NCBI GenBank assembly: GCA_026984165.1 | Contig: JALSSQ010000297.1 | Location: forward strand, 1 to 7,588 | Origin: Sulfurovum sp. | GTDB lineage: Bacteria > Campylobacterota > Campylobacteria > Campylobacterales > Sulfurovaceae | Direction of reading: 5' to 3' | Length of the DNA: 7,588 bases | Shown: positions 1 through 6,583 of the stretch, one piece after another | How positions within the stretch are numbered: position 1 is the stretch's first letter | Layout: every line of letters begins with the position of its first letter | Made by a program: the position numbers and the translations under genes | The notes under the pieces: model-generated | What the model was told of the DNA's origin: nothing | The model's database searches: none | What the model saw: the letters and a program-made list of their open reading frames with translations, nothing else

Positions 1-1
1 C

Positions 2-442
2 CCTTGTGGAAATATGCTTTCAAAAACAAAGGTATGTCGCTGTTCAGAGATGGAGATAAAACGCTACCAAAACAAACTCTCTGATCCATTCTTGGATCGT
101 ATAGATTTATTTGTTGTGATGCAAGAGGTACAAAACGATGATAAAGGGGATGTGACATCAAAAGCAATGCATAAAGCGGTGATAGAAGCATTTACGATGC
201 AAAAAGAGAGAAAACAAGCAAGGCTTAACGGAAAGCTCAACGAAGATGAAATAGAACTATACTGTCAACTTACCAGCGATGCAGAAAAAATACTAGAATC
301 TGCCATAGAAAAATTTGGACTTTCACATAGAAGTATTGCTTCGGTTAAAAAGATAGGACGTACGATTGCAGATTTAAATAAAAATGAAAAGATAGAAAAG
401 AAAGATATACTTGAAGCATTGAGTTACAGAAGAAGAAAATAA
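2..442 (+). CDS. comM: ComM/YifB-family AAA+ ATPase, C-terminal part (partial)
   Basis: This is the C-terminal end of a ComM/YifB (Mg-chelatase-like) AAA+ ATPase; the frame is open at the left edge, so the gene starts outside the window and the ATG at 14 is internal. Visible are the end of the Cys-rich motif (PCG at 2-10, then VCRC), the family block RYxxKLSxPFLDRIDL, and a C-terminal helical domain (Mg_chelatase_C type) with LSHRS followed by GRTIADL and a final ALSYRRRK. In the family consensus the block reads KLSGPLLDRIDL; here the Gly is Asp. The Walker A and B motifs would lie upstream. Known role of the family: ComM is a hexameric helicase that promotes branch migration during natural transformation. 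That this copy does the same is inferred. It converges on yeiH with a 19-base gap. Confidence 0.88.
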   Translation, partial: PCGNMLSKTKVCRCSEMEIKRYQNKLSDPFLDRIDLFVVMQEVQNDDKGDVTSKAMHKAVIEAFTMQKERKQARLNGKLNEDEIELYCQLTSDAEKILESAIEKFGLSHRSIASVKKIGRTIADLNKNEKIEKKDILEALSYRRRK

Positions 443-452
443 ATCTTCTTCT
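428..452. terminator. Perfect 9-bp hairpin at the comM stop, possible two-way terminator
   Basis: AGAAGAAGA at 428-436 and TCTTCTTCT at 444-452 form a perfect 9-bp stem with a 7-base loop spanning the comM stop codon. It lies between two convergent genes, where a shared terminator is expected. The stem is only one third GC and no clean U-run follows on either strand, so it is a weak candidate. The purine-rich arm also encodes the RRRK tail of ComM, so the repeat may partly reflect coding. Confidence 0.3.
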
Positions 453-461
453 CTATGAAAG

Positions 462-1529
462 TTATAAAACTTCTACAACAAGTTTGGTAATGACAAAACC
501 ACCCACAACAAGCCAAACGAACATAGTCAATGCTGTATAGACAGGTGCAAGCCCTAAGCCTTTAAATTTGGCAAAGATAGTTCCCATACCTAGTGCGGTC
601 ATTGCCATAGTAAGTAAAAAGGTATCAATCTGGTTGATAATATCTACGATATTTTGCGGGATAAGATGAAAAGAGTTAAACCCTGCCACCATAATAAAAT
701 AGACGGCAAACCAAGGAATGACAAGTTTCATTTTATCCTCTCTGCTGCCACCAGCTTTTTTGGCATCCCATGCAAGGTAGAGTCCCATAACAATAAGCAT
801 AGGGGCAATCATAATCACACGTGTCATTTTTACAATAACCGCAGCATCTGCCATCTCTTTAGGACTTCCCGGGACTGATGCGGGTACAGCAACGACTTGT
901 GCTACTTCATGAATGGTACCTCCAACATAGATACCAAAAGTACGAGGATCCATATGTAAAAAGCCTACAGCATGCTTGATAATGGCCTCATACATGACAG
1001 GATAGAGGAACATAGAGATGGTTCCAAAAAGTACAACCATAGAGACAGCTATCGCAGTTTTGTGCTCTTCGGCTTTAAGTACAGGTTCTGTAGCAAGAAC
1101 AGCAGCTGCACCACAGACAGATGCTCCTGAAGCTGTGAGAATAGAGGTCTCTTTGTCCATGCCAAAAAGTTTTGTACCTGCCCAAGAGCCCAAAATAAGG
1201 GTTGTAGTGAGCATAGTTAAAGAGACGAGAAAACCATCGAGCCCCACATCTGCGATTTGCTGAAATGTAATTCTAAATCCATAAATAACGATAGCAAAAC
1301 GTAAGATTTTTTTGCCAGAGAAGGTGATGCCTGTTTGCCACTCTTTTGGTGTTTGGTTGTGTAGAGTGTTGGCGTAAAAAATACCCATGACGATACCTAT
1401 TACTAACGGTGAGAGCCCCAATGCATGTATAGGAGCTAGTTGGGCAATGTAGGTTGCCGCTGCAGCGAAGATAGCAACAAAGAGTATGCCGCTCATTGTG
1501 CCTTTACGATTTTGTGGAGAAAAAGCCAT
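462..1529 (-). CDS. yeiH: YeiH-family putative sulfite/sulfate exporter
   Basis: This 355-residue polytopic inner-membrane protein belongs to the YeiH / putative sulfate exporter family (Pfam Cons_hypoth698, TC 2.A.98), at the usual family length. Family signatures visible are the block from GASVCGAAAVLATEP to KAEEHKTAIAV (residues 135-162) followed by FGTISMFLYP, then GIYVGGTIHEVAQVVA (199-214), KMTRV (234-238) and TALGMGT (311-317). About ten hydrophobic segments are present. The start is supported by an AAGGAT ribosome binding site about six bases upstream. Transport of sulfite or sulfate has been proposed for the family but the substrate is weakly established. Export of oxidised sulfur would suit a sulfur-oxidising host, but that is inference. 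The gene is divergent from a LysR gene, as yeiH is from yeiE in enterobacteria, and a LysR-type palindrome lies just upstream of its ribosome binding site. By eye it is richer in GC than its neighbours. Confidence 0.9.
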   Translation of the reverse strand: MAFSPQNRKGTMSGILFVAIFAAAATYIAQLAPIHALGLSPLVIGIVMGIFYANTLHNQTPKEWQTGITFSGKKILRFAIVIYGFRITFQQIADVGLDGFLVSLTMLTTTLILGSWAGTKLFGMDKETSILTASGASVCGAAAVLATEPVLKAEEHKTAIAVSMVVLFGTISMFLYPVMYEAIIKHAVGFLHMDPRTFGIYVGGTIHEVAQVVAVPASVPGSPKEMADAAVIVKMTRVIMIAPMLIVMGLYLAWDAKKAGGSREDKMKLVIPWFAVYFIMVAGFNSFHLIPQNIVDIINQIDTFLLTMAMTALGMGTIFAKFKGLGLAPVYTALTMFVWLVVGGFVITKLVVEVL

Positions 1530-1543
1530 TTTTATCCTTTTGC

Positions 1544-1558
1544 ATCAAATTATTTGAT
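1544..1558. promoter_or_regulatory. LysR-box palindrome (T-N11-A), likely operator of the yeiH/lysR pair
   Basis: ATCAAAT, T, ATTTGAT is a perfect 15-base palindrome with a one-base centre at 1551. Its inner 13 bases have exactly the T-N11-A form of LysR-family boxes (T1545, A1557). It lies 14 bases upstream of the yeiH start codon, just before the yeiH ribosome binding site, and about 50 bases upstream of the predicted lysR transcription start. A one-base loop makes an RNA hairpin unlikely, which favours a DNA site for a dimeric protein. That the adjacent LysR protein binds it is inferred. Confidence 0.6.
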
Positions 1559-1565
1559 TATTTTT

Positions 1566-1594
1566 TTGGAACTATACTATAATTTTGATATAAT
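1566..1594 (+). promoter_or_regulatory. Sigma-70-type promoter of the LysR gene
   Basis: TTGGAA at 1566-1571 (four of six to TTGACA), a 17-base spacer, then a perfect TATAAT at 1589-1594 preceded by TGA, which makes an extended -10. Transcription would start near 1601, leaving a leader of about 49 bases before the lysR ATG. A second TATAAT occurs at 1578-1583, so the exact start is uncertain. Confidence 0.6.
1571..1581 (-). promoter_or_regulatory. Candidate -10 elements of yeiH
   Basis: Read on the minus strand, two overlapping TATAGT hexamers occur at 1581-1576 and 1576-1571, 42 or more bases before the yeiH start. No convincing -35 is visible. If used, transcription would start near 1564, placing the palindrome at 1544-1558 inside the transcribed leader, a position that suggests repression. 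The spacer is so AT-rich that chance matches are likely. Confidence 0.35.
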
Positions 1595-1649
1595 ATACAA
1601 ATAAATTTAATTCTTTAAAATAATCACTAATAATGAACAAAGAGAAAAA

Positions 1650-2582
1650 ATGAAATTAACTTTGAGACAAATGGAAATATTTTTAAATGTAGTTGCTTCT
1701 GGACACTTGACCAATGTAGCAAAAGAGATGCATTTGAGTCAATCGGCTATCTCTATGTCCATTAAAGAGCTTGAAAGTATTTTGGGTCGTCCTGTCTTTG
1801 ATCGAATTAATAAAAAATTAGTACTTAATGAGGTAGGCCGTGCTTTTCATAAAGAGATTGATCCTATTTTCAAAAAGCTTTCTGACATAGAGTACGAATT
1901 TAAAAATTCTGAAAATAAAGGCATGATACGTGTTGGAGCAAGTACAACTATTGTTGATTATTTGATGCCTTCAATTATCTGTTCTTATATGAGCTCTTAT
2001 CCTGAAGTAAAGGTTACGTTGAAAGAGGGAAATACGCAAGATATTGCAAATATGATTCAAGATGGAAGTATTGACATCGGTTTTGTAGAAGGTTTTGTAG
2101 CAGGTTCTGACATTATCAAGGAAAAAATTGGAGTTGATGAACTGCTTATTGTGACAGAAAATGAAAGTATTGCCAATGCTGAACCCGCATACATTGATGA
2201 ATTGGCATCTCTACGCTGGGTACTTAGAGAAGAAGGTTCTGGAACCAGAGAAGTATTTTTAGACTATATTAAAGAAAAAGTAGATGATTTAAATATCTTT
2301 TTAGAACTTGGGCATACTGAATCTATTAAAAGTATTTTAATGAATCGTGAGTGTCTTACCTGTATCTCTAAGATTTCGGTGAATAAAGAACTAGAAGAAG
2401 GAAAACTGTTTCAGGTTGCTGTAAAAAACTTTGAATGTAAACGGGACTTTTTGATGATACACCATAAAGATAAATATCATTCTGCACTGTTTGAAAAATT
2501 TGTCTTCTTTTCTAAAAAACTTATGACACAAATGCTTGACAGTGATCAAAAACTATGTGCGGTTGAGTTGGCTAAAGAGTAA
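1650..2582 (+). CDS. LysR-family transcriptional regulator, YeiE/CysB-like
   Basis: This 310-residue protein has normal LysR length and layout. An N-terminal winged helix-turn-helix (about residues 3-62) contains AKEMHLSQSAISMSIKELE and the FDR segment, followed by a linker helix. A periplasmic-binding-like effector domain (about 91-290) begins at MIRVGASTTI and contains GNTQDIANMIQDGSIDIGFVEG-type sequence and REEGSGTRE (193-201). The GSGTR loop is typical of the CysB/YeiE/CbbR branch and usually lines the ligand pocket. The start follows a weak AAAGAG site. Divergent placement beside yeiH and the T-N11-A palindrome between them suggest it controls yeiH and perhaps itself. YeiE has been linked to sulfite sensing in enterobacteria; a sulfur oxyanion ligand here is inference only. 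Its last 30 bases overlap the 3' end of mobA. Confidence 0.9.
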   Translation: MKLTLRQMEIFLNVVASGHLTNVAKEMHLSQSAISMSIKELESILGRPVFDRINKKLVLNEVGRAFHKEIDPIFKKLSDIEYEFKNSENKGMIRVGASTTIVDYLMPSIICSYMSSYPEVKVTLKEGNTQDIANMIQDGSIDIGFVEGFVAGSDIIKEKIGVDELLIVTENESIANAEPAYIDELASLRWVLREEGSGTREVFLDYIKEKVDDLNIFLELGHTESIKSILMNRECLTCISKISVNKELEEGKLFQVAVKNFECKRDFLMIHHKDKYHSALFEKFVFFSKKLMTQMLDSDQKLCAVELAKE

Positions 2583-3140
2583 ATCTTGATATTGTGGCAT
2601 GGTATTTAGATTTGTAAAGGCTGTCTCTTTGTCAAAAGGAAGATAAAAAGTATTTGCTTCATCAAGCAATGCTGTGAGTTTATGCTTATGATTTGAAAGA
2701 TAAGCTCGTGCCAGAGGAAGTATGGATCGTTTATAAAAACCACAAAGGGGCTGTACTCCTTTTGGACTTTTTGCGATAATAGCATCTTTATTTTGATTGT
2801 TTGGCAACTGACTTGTTTCATAGAGGGGCACAATAATCTCTTTGTCTACCAATGGTGCATCAACGCTTAATACAAAAATATTTTCTGTCTCCAAAGCCTC
2901 AAAACATGAGACCAATGCAACCAAAGGAGAAGATTCTTCATATATATCAATGATAGTTTGGCATGCAAAATCAAACTTTTGTTCTTTGATAGAGAGATAT
3001 ACATTGGTAAAAAGTTTAGAAAGTTTTTCATATTGATATTGACCTAGTGTCGTATAGGTACTAAAAGGTAAAAGTGCTTTGTCTTGTCCCATACGGGAAC
3101 TTTTTCCTCCAGAGAAGATAATGGCAGGTGTGTTAATCAT
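2553..3140 (-). CDS. mobA: MobA, molybdenum cofactor guanylyltransferase
   Basis: This cytoplasmic enzyme transfers GMP from GTP to molybdopterin-molybdate to make the guanine dinucleotide cofactor used by enzymes such as nitrate reductase and formate dehydrogenase. Visible in the 195 residues are the nucleotide-binding loop GGKSSRMGQDKALL (11-24), the metal-site-like VDAPLV (93-98, Asp94), QPLCGFY (130-136) and the C-terminal FTNLNTMPQY (175-184). Length matches the family. The start has AAGGAA about nine bases upstream. It is the last gene of a minus-strand operon: its first eight bases overlap the end of the MFS gene, and its last 30 bases overlap the convergent LysR gene. The related MobC/CoxL-type cytidylyltransferases share the loop, but the compact length and context-free signature fit MobA better. 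Confidence 0.9.
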   Translation of the reverse strand: MINTPAIIFSGGKSSRMGQDKALLPFSTYTTLGQYQYEKLSKLFTNVYLSIKEQKFDFACQTIIDIYEESSPLVALVSCFEALETENIFVLSVDAPLVDKEIIVPLYETSQLPNNQNKDAIIAKSPKGVQPLCGFYKRSILPLARAYLSNHKHKLTALLDEANTFYLPFDKETAFTNLNTMPQYQDLLFSQLNRT

Positions 3141-4266
3141 TTGAGATGTTCCTTTTACGTTTTTGATGTATCCAAAGTACTATAAAAGCAGTAAACGTAA
3201 TGCAGGCTTCTATGAGAAAGAGGTATTCTCCATAGATTTTTCCTGAAAATATAGCACCAACTGAACCACCTAAACCAAAAGCGATACCTAAGAAAAATTG
3301 TTGTGCCAATTTTTTTTGGCTATAGAGTGAAAAGACATAAGTGATAGCAGCAGTATGATAGAGTGCAAAACTTACTGCATGTAATGATTGAGAAGCAAAG
3401 GTAAGAAGGATGGAATTGGGAAAAAGGTAGAGCATAAGCCATCGAAAGGCTGTCACAAGTGTAGCAAATTGTAAAATATTAAGTAAGTTTTTTTGCAATA
3501 GTGCTCCTTGAAAATAGAGCATGACAATTTCACAAATGACCCCAAAACTCCACATCCATGAAGTCATCTCTAAAGAGATACCATGAGAGGTTTCGTAAAT
3601 CGTAAAAAAATTATAAAACCCTCCAAATCCCACTTGCATGAGAAAGATGGATATCCAAAATGCCCAATATTTTGTAAGTGAAAAGGAAGCATTTTCTTGT
3701 ATTTTGCTGTGGATATCAGAATCATACTGGATTAAAAAAGCACCAAAAAAGAGTGTAAAAAGAGCCATGGAGGAGAGATAGTAGAGTGCTTCATGTGGAA
3801 CATTAAGTATTTTTCCTAACCATAAAGCAATACCCATAAATCCCAATGATCCCCAAAGCCGTACTTTCCCGTAATGCTGCTTAGAAAGTGATGCAAGTGC
3901 AATGGTTTCGACATAAGGTAAAGAGACACCCATTGCTGCACCAAAAAGTAGGTTGGCCGAAAGATATAACCAAAAATCTTCTACACTTATTATAAATAGA
4001 AGGGTTGCAAAAAAAGTGGATATTAAGGAGATAAGATAGATTTTAGGGGTTAGGGCGATAGCATGTCTGAAAATAAAAGGAAGTAAAAAACGCATGAAAG
4101 GTGCTGCAGCATAGATAATTCCCACTTCAACAGGTGCATAGCCAAGTTCTAACAGAACTTTTGGCATAAAAATCACATAAATACCCACAAGTGCAAAATA
4201 AAAGAAATAATACGCACTCAAAAGAAGAGTAAAGGGGGAAATAATGGATGTTTTTGTATGCATCAT
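3133..4266 (-). CDS. MFS permease, MFS_1_like/HcaT-like
   Basis: This 377-residue, strongly hydrophobic protein has about 12 membrane segments, the usual major facilitator size. It resembles the MFS_1_like (HcaT, 3-phenylpropionate permease-like) group: an N-terminal run with GIYVIFMP and a GYAPVEVGII segment, GAAMGVSLPYVET near 109-121, and the signature YGKVRLWGSLGF (132-143) at the entry of the fifth helix. The substrate cannot be read from sequence. The start overlaps the stop of the RDD gene as ATGA, and a second ATG follows at once (Met-Met). No ribosome binding site is seen, so translation is probably coupled to the upstream gene. It overlaps mobA by eight bases, so all three are likely one transcript. 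A link to molybdenum metabolism is possible but unsupported. Confidence 0.82.
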   Translation of the reverse strand: MMHTKTSIISPFTLLLSAYYFFYFALVGIYVIFMPKVLLELGYAPVEVGIIYAAAPFMRFLLPFIFRHAIALTPKIYLISLISTFFATLLFIISVEDFWLYLSANLLFGAAMGVSLPYVETIALASLSKQHYGKVRLWGSLGFMGIALWLGKILNVPHEALYYLSSMALFTLFFGAFLIQYDSDIHSKIQENASFSLTKYWAFWISIFLMQVGFGGFYNFFTIYETSHGISLEMTSWMWSFGVICEIVMLYFQGALLQKNLLNILQFATLVTAFRWLMLYLFPNSILLTFASQSLHAVSFALYHTAAITYVFSLYSQKKLAQQFFLGIAFGLGGSVGAIFSGKIYGEYLFLIEACITFTAFIVLWIHQKRKRNISND

Positions 4267-4754
4267 TGTCGGATAATTGCAGTCTGAGAGAGTAAATCAT
4301 GCAGTGTCTTTGCATCTTTTCTAAAAAACATCATTGTCCATCCAAAAAATGTAAAAAAAGACAACATGGCACAAAAATTTCTAAATATGATAATGAACAA
4401 GGAAGGTTTTTCTCCTGTACTTTCATCAATCAGTTTTAAATTGTAAGCTCTATAACCAGGTGTTTGTGCTGTTGTCGTCATAAAGAGGGTTTGTACAATA
4501 ATTAGAGGAATAAAGATAGCAATCCATCCTAGTAGTTTATGCTGACTAAAGCCTTCACGTCCATCCATGATGAAATACATTACAGTATAAATAATAGGCA
4601 TCATAAGCATAAAACTGTCTGTAAGAAAAGCTTTCATTTTGTCAGAAACTTTTGCATAAGGATACTTGTGTTGAGAGATTTTCACTTCTTTTGCTGGTTT
4701 TGCGTGTTTGATCTTTCTAAATCTTTGTTTTGCCACGAATAATCCTATAGCCAT
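4263..4754 (-). CDS. RDD-family membrane protein
   Basis: This small inner-membrane protein of 163 residues carries an RDD domain from about residue 35 to the end. The family marks are KMKAFLTD (39-46, the Asp conserved but Lys in place of the usual Arg), a first hairpin of membrane segments (about 48-62 and 76-93), TPGYRAYNLKLID (98-110), an Arg at 125, a third segment (about 126-144) and LHDLLSQTAII (151-161) with Asp153. The first 34 residues are basic and not part of the domain. No clear ribosome binding site precedes the ATG, so the start is not secure. The family role is unsettled; some members have been reported as Na+/H+ antiporters. It heads the RDD-MFS-mobA operon, 56 bases downstream of gspF, so read-through from gspF is possible. 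Confidence 0.82.
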   Translation of the reverse strand: MAIGLFVAKQRFRKIKHAKPAKEVKISQHKYPYAKVSDKMKAFLTDSFMLMMPIIYTVMYFIMDGREGFSQHKLLGWIAIFIPLIIVQTLFMTTTAQTPGYRAYNLKLIDESTGEKPSLFIIIFRNFCAMLSFFTFFGWTMMFFRKDAKTLHDLLSQTAIIRQ

Positions 4755-4810
4755 GTAATATTTTTTATGTTATTAGCATATAAAATGGATATATAGTGTA
4801 TTTTTTTCAT

Positions 4811-6025
4811 TTATTGTAATCCTTGTGTCATAGTAAAAATCGGAAGCATCATCGCTGCAATAATTACGCCTACAAATCCTCCTATGAGTAGCATCATAAA
4901 AGGGTTAAGGAGACTAAGTAGTATGTTTAACTTATCATCATTCTCTTCTGCGTAAAGTGCAGAGGTATTGCTTAGTACTTCTGCGACTTCACTAGATTCT
5001 TCTCCCAGTGCGAGGGTTTGCATAAAGTTTCGTTTGAGTTTGACGCCACGTGCAAGTTGCAAAGAGTTGGAAAGTTTATTTCCCTCTAAGACTTTTACTG
5101 AAGCTTTATCAAAAAGATCTCTGAGTCCATAATTGCCAAAAGTGGCTTTGGCAAGCTGAACAGCCTGCGCATAGGCTACACCAGAGCTAAGCATAAGAGA
5201 GAGAATATAAGAAAAACGCCCCAGTTCGTGATTTTGTATGAGTGTGCCAATAAGGGGTAGTTTCATCATCCATGCATCAACAAGCCTATGAAAAGTCTGT
5301 ATCTTTGCATAAGAAAGTTTAAACAAAATAATAGCGAGAATGATAGTAATAAGAATACCAATATAATGGGCAATAAGAAAATCACTTGCATTGACAACAA
5401 GCTGTGTAATTGGAGGCAATGTCTGGTCAGTATCTTCAAATATTTTAGTGATTTCAGGTACCACAGAAACAAGTAAAAACGCAATAATTAAAATGGCGAC
5501 TACAAAGATAACCGAAGGGTAAATCATCGCACCTTTAATCTGCTTCCTTATTTTGTTTTGTGTAGAGAAGAAATTTGCCATATTGGTAAGTACTTCTATC
5601 ATTTTCCCACTTTGTCCCGCAACATTGAGACTCTGTAAGTAGAAATCAGGAAGCGCATAAACTTTTTGAGTATTGAGGGCATGATAGAGTGATTTTCCTT
5701 CATCTATCATTGTTTTGAGTGAGTTTAAGAAAGAGACATACCTTTTTTCTCCTTCATGTTGATTTTCCAAAAGTTTGATGGCTGTAAGAATGGTCATGCC
5801 GGAGCTAAGGTAAGAAGAAAGCTCCTTGGAGAAAGTAGCCAGTAAATCACCAGGCATTTGACGTTTAGAAAAGGCTTCAAGAGAAAACTCTTTGGTAGGA
5901 GCAAGCCCTTCATGGTAAATACCACGGTTCTTAAGTTTTTGTCCTGCTTCTTCAATGGAAGAGGCATCGACTGTACCTTTAACTTTTTTACCTGATTTAT
6001 CAAAACCTTTATACTTGAAAAGCAT
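4811..6025 (-). CDS. gspF: GspF/PilC-type inner-membrane platform protein of a type II secretion or type IV pilus system
   Basis: This 404-residue protein is the polytopic platform that links the assembly ATPase to pilin polymerisation. It has the standard layout: an N-terminal cytoplasmic region beginning MLFKYKGFDKSGKKVKG, then two T2SSF domains (about 64-187 and 267-392). Repeat marks are AGQSGKM (136-142) and its counterpart GEESSEV (341-347), each ahead of a hydrophobic stretch. Membrane segments lie at about 170-190, 219-237 and 374-398. Length is typical. AAGGA stands about ten bases before the ATG, and a perfect TATAAT lies on the same strand at 6062-6057. Two prepilin genes on the same strand upstream support a shared machine, but an exosortase gene on the other strand separates them. 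GspF and PilC are hard to tell apart by sequence; short pseudopilin-like neighbours make the type II assignment slightly better. Confidence 0.9.
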   Translation of the reverse strand: MLFKYKGFDKSGKKVKGTVDASSIEEAGQKLKNRGIYHEGLAPTKEFSLEAFSKRQMPGDLLATFSKELSSYLSSGMTILTAIKLLENQHEGEKRYVSFLNSLKTMIDEGKSLYHALNTQKVYALPDFYLQSLNVAGQSGKMIEVLTNMANFFSTQNKIRKQIKGAMIYPSVIFVVAILIIAFLLVSVVPEITKIFEDTDQTLPPITQLVVNASDFLIAHYIGILITIILAIILFKLSYAKIQTFHRLVDAWMMKLPLIGTLIQNHELGRFSYILSLMLSSGVAYAQAVQLAKATFGNYGLRDLFDKASVKVLEGNKLSNSLQLARGVKLKRNFMQTLALGEESSEVAEVLSNTSALYAEENDDKLNILLSLLNPFMMLLIGGFVGVIIAAMMLPIFTMTQGLQ

Positions 6026-6056
6026 CTGAATGAAGTCCTTGTTATCAACTTGTAGT

Positions 6057-6062
6057 ATTATA
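6057..6062 (-). promoter_or_regulatory. -10 element upstream of gspF
   Basis: Read on the minus strand this is a perfect TATAAT, 31 bases before the gspF ATG, giving a leader of about 25 bases that includes the AAGGA ribosome binding site. There is no recognisable -35, which is common in Campylobacterota promoters. It suggests gspF can be transcribed without the pilin genes. The same stretch read on the plus strand gives TATTAT and TATAAC, possible -10 elements for the divergent exosortase gene. Confidence 0.45.
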
Positions 6063-6094
6063 ACTTTTTTAGCTGTATCTTGTTATAGTACAGC

Positions 6095-6583
6095 ATGAAA
6101 CGATTTGTAACGCTTTATTTTCTTTTTTTAGCACTGTTGTTCGTGCTTTTTTATGCACCTACCTCTACAGTATCTGATATGCTCAATGCAGGACAGAGTA
6201 AGCTGACCCTTTATTTTTTAGATATGTTTTTAGAACCAGAGCAATTACAAGGTGTAGATATCTGGATAAATCCTCATTACAAAATCATTATTAATAAAGC
6301 ATGTAATGGTATGATACCTATCCTCTTTTTATTTGCATCTTTATTGGCTTATCCTTCAAAATGGATGCATAAAATACTTTGGATGATATTGGGGTATGTA
6401 CTCTTTTCTTTGGTGAATGTTATACGTATTTTAATGGTGGTATATATTACTCAAACAGGAGAAGGACAAAAAGAGTTTTATTGGTCACATGACATTGTAG
6501 GCAATACACTTTTGATGTTAACGGGATTGGGACTTTTTATAACGTTTATTAAAACATCATCCAAAACAGTAAAAGATTTTTAA
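6095..6583 (+). CDS. Short exosortase/archaeosortase-family protein
   Basis: This 162-residue integral membrane protein has the three exosortase catalytic marks in order: Cys70 in NKACNGM, Arg111 in LVNVIRI, and His132 in WSHDIVGN. Hydrophobic segments lie at about 4-22, 72-86, 93-118 and 135-153. Exosortases cleave the C-terminal PEP-CTERM-like tail of exported proteins at the inner membrane, probably followed by transfer to an extracellular matrix or glycan. Classical EpsH/XrtA types are longer with about eight segments; this belongs with the short forms of roughly 160-180 residues and looks closest to XrtH-like ones, an assignment from memory of the family pattern. No Shine-Dalgarno is visible, and an in-frame stop just upstream (6086-6088) rules out a longer product. 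It is divergent from gspF and overlaps the second pilin gene tail to tail by four bases. No substrate with a sorting tail is in the window. Confidence 0.82.
   Translation: MKRFVTLYFLFLALLFVLFYAPTSTVSDMLNAGQSKLTLYFLDMFLEPEQLQGVDIWINPHYKIIINKACNGMIPILFLFASLLAYPSKWMHKILWMILGYVLFSLVNVIRILMVVYITQTGEGQKEFYWSHDIVGNTLLMLTGLGLFITFIKTSSKTVKDF

Noticed and set aside
14..16. ATG at 14 as the start of the first gene
   Set aside because: The frame is open to the window edge and the upstream codons encode the conserved PCG of the ComM family, so this Met is internal.
654..1263. Two plus-strand open frames (654-878 and 1018-1263) opposite yeiH
   Set aside because: Their translations have no recognisable domain and are the antisense of conserved YeiH motifs.
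1573..1597. Imperfect dyad TATACTATA / TATAATATA as a second operator
   Set aside because: It is explained by the overlapping -10-like hexamers of both strands in an AT-rich spacer.
2581..2613. AAATCT (2581-2586) and AGATTT (2608-2613) as a LysR-gene terminator stem
   Set aside because: Only six AT-rich pairs with a 21-base loop and no U-run; the DNA also encodes the end of MobA.
4755..4810. A terminator or clear promoter between gspF and the RDD gene
   Set aside because: The 56 bases are very AT-rich with only short imperfect dyads; no GC stem with a U-run and no convincing -35/-10 pair could be found.
5266..5484. Hydrophobic minus-strand frame inside gspF as a small membrane protein
   Set aside because: It is a shifted reading of the GspF membrane segment; gspF itself is intact and conserved in the main frame.
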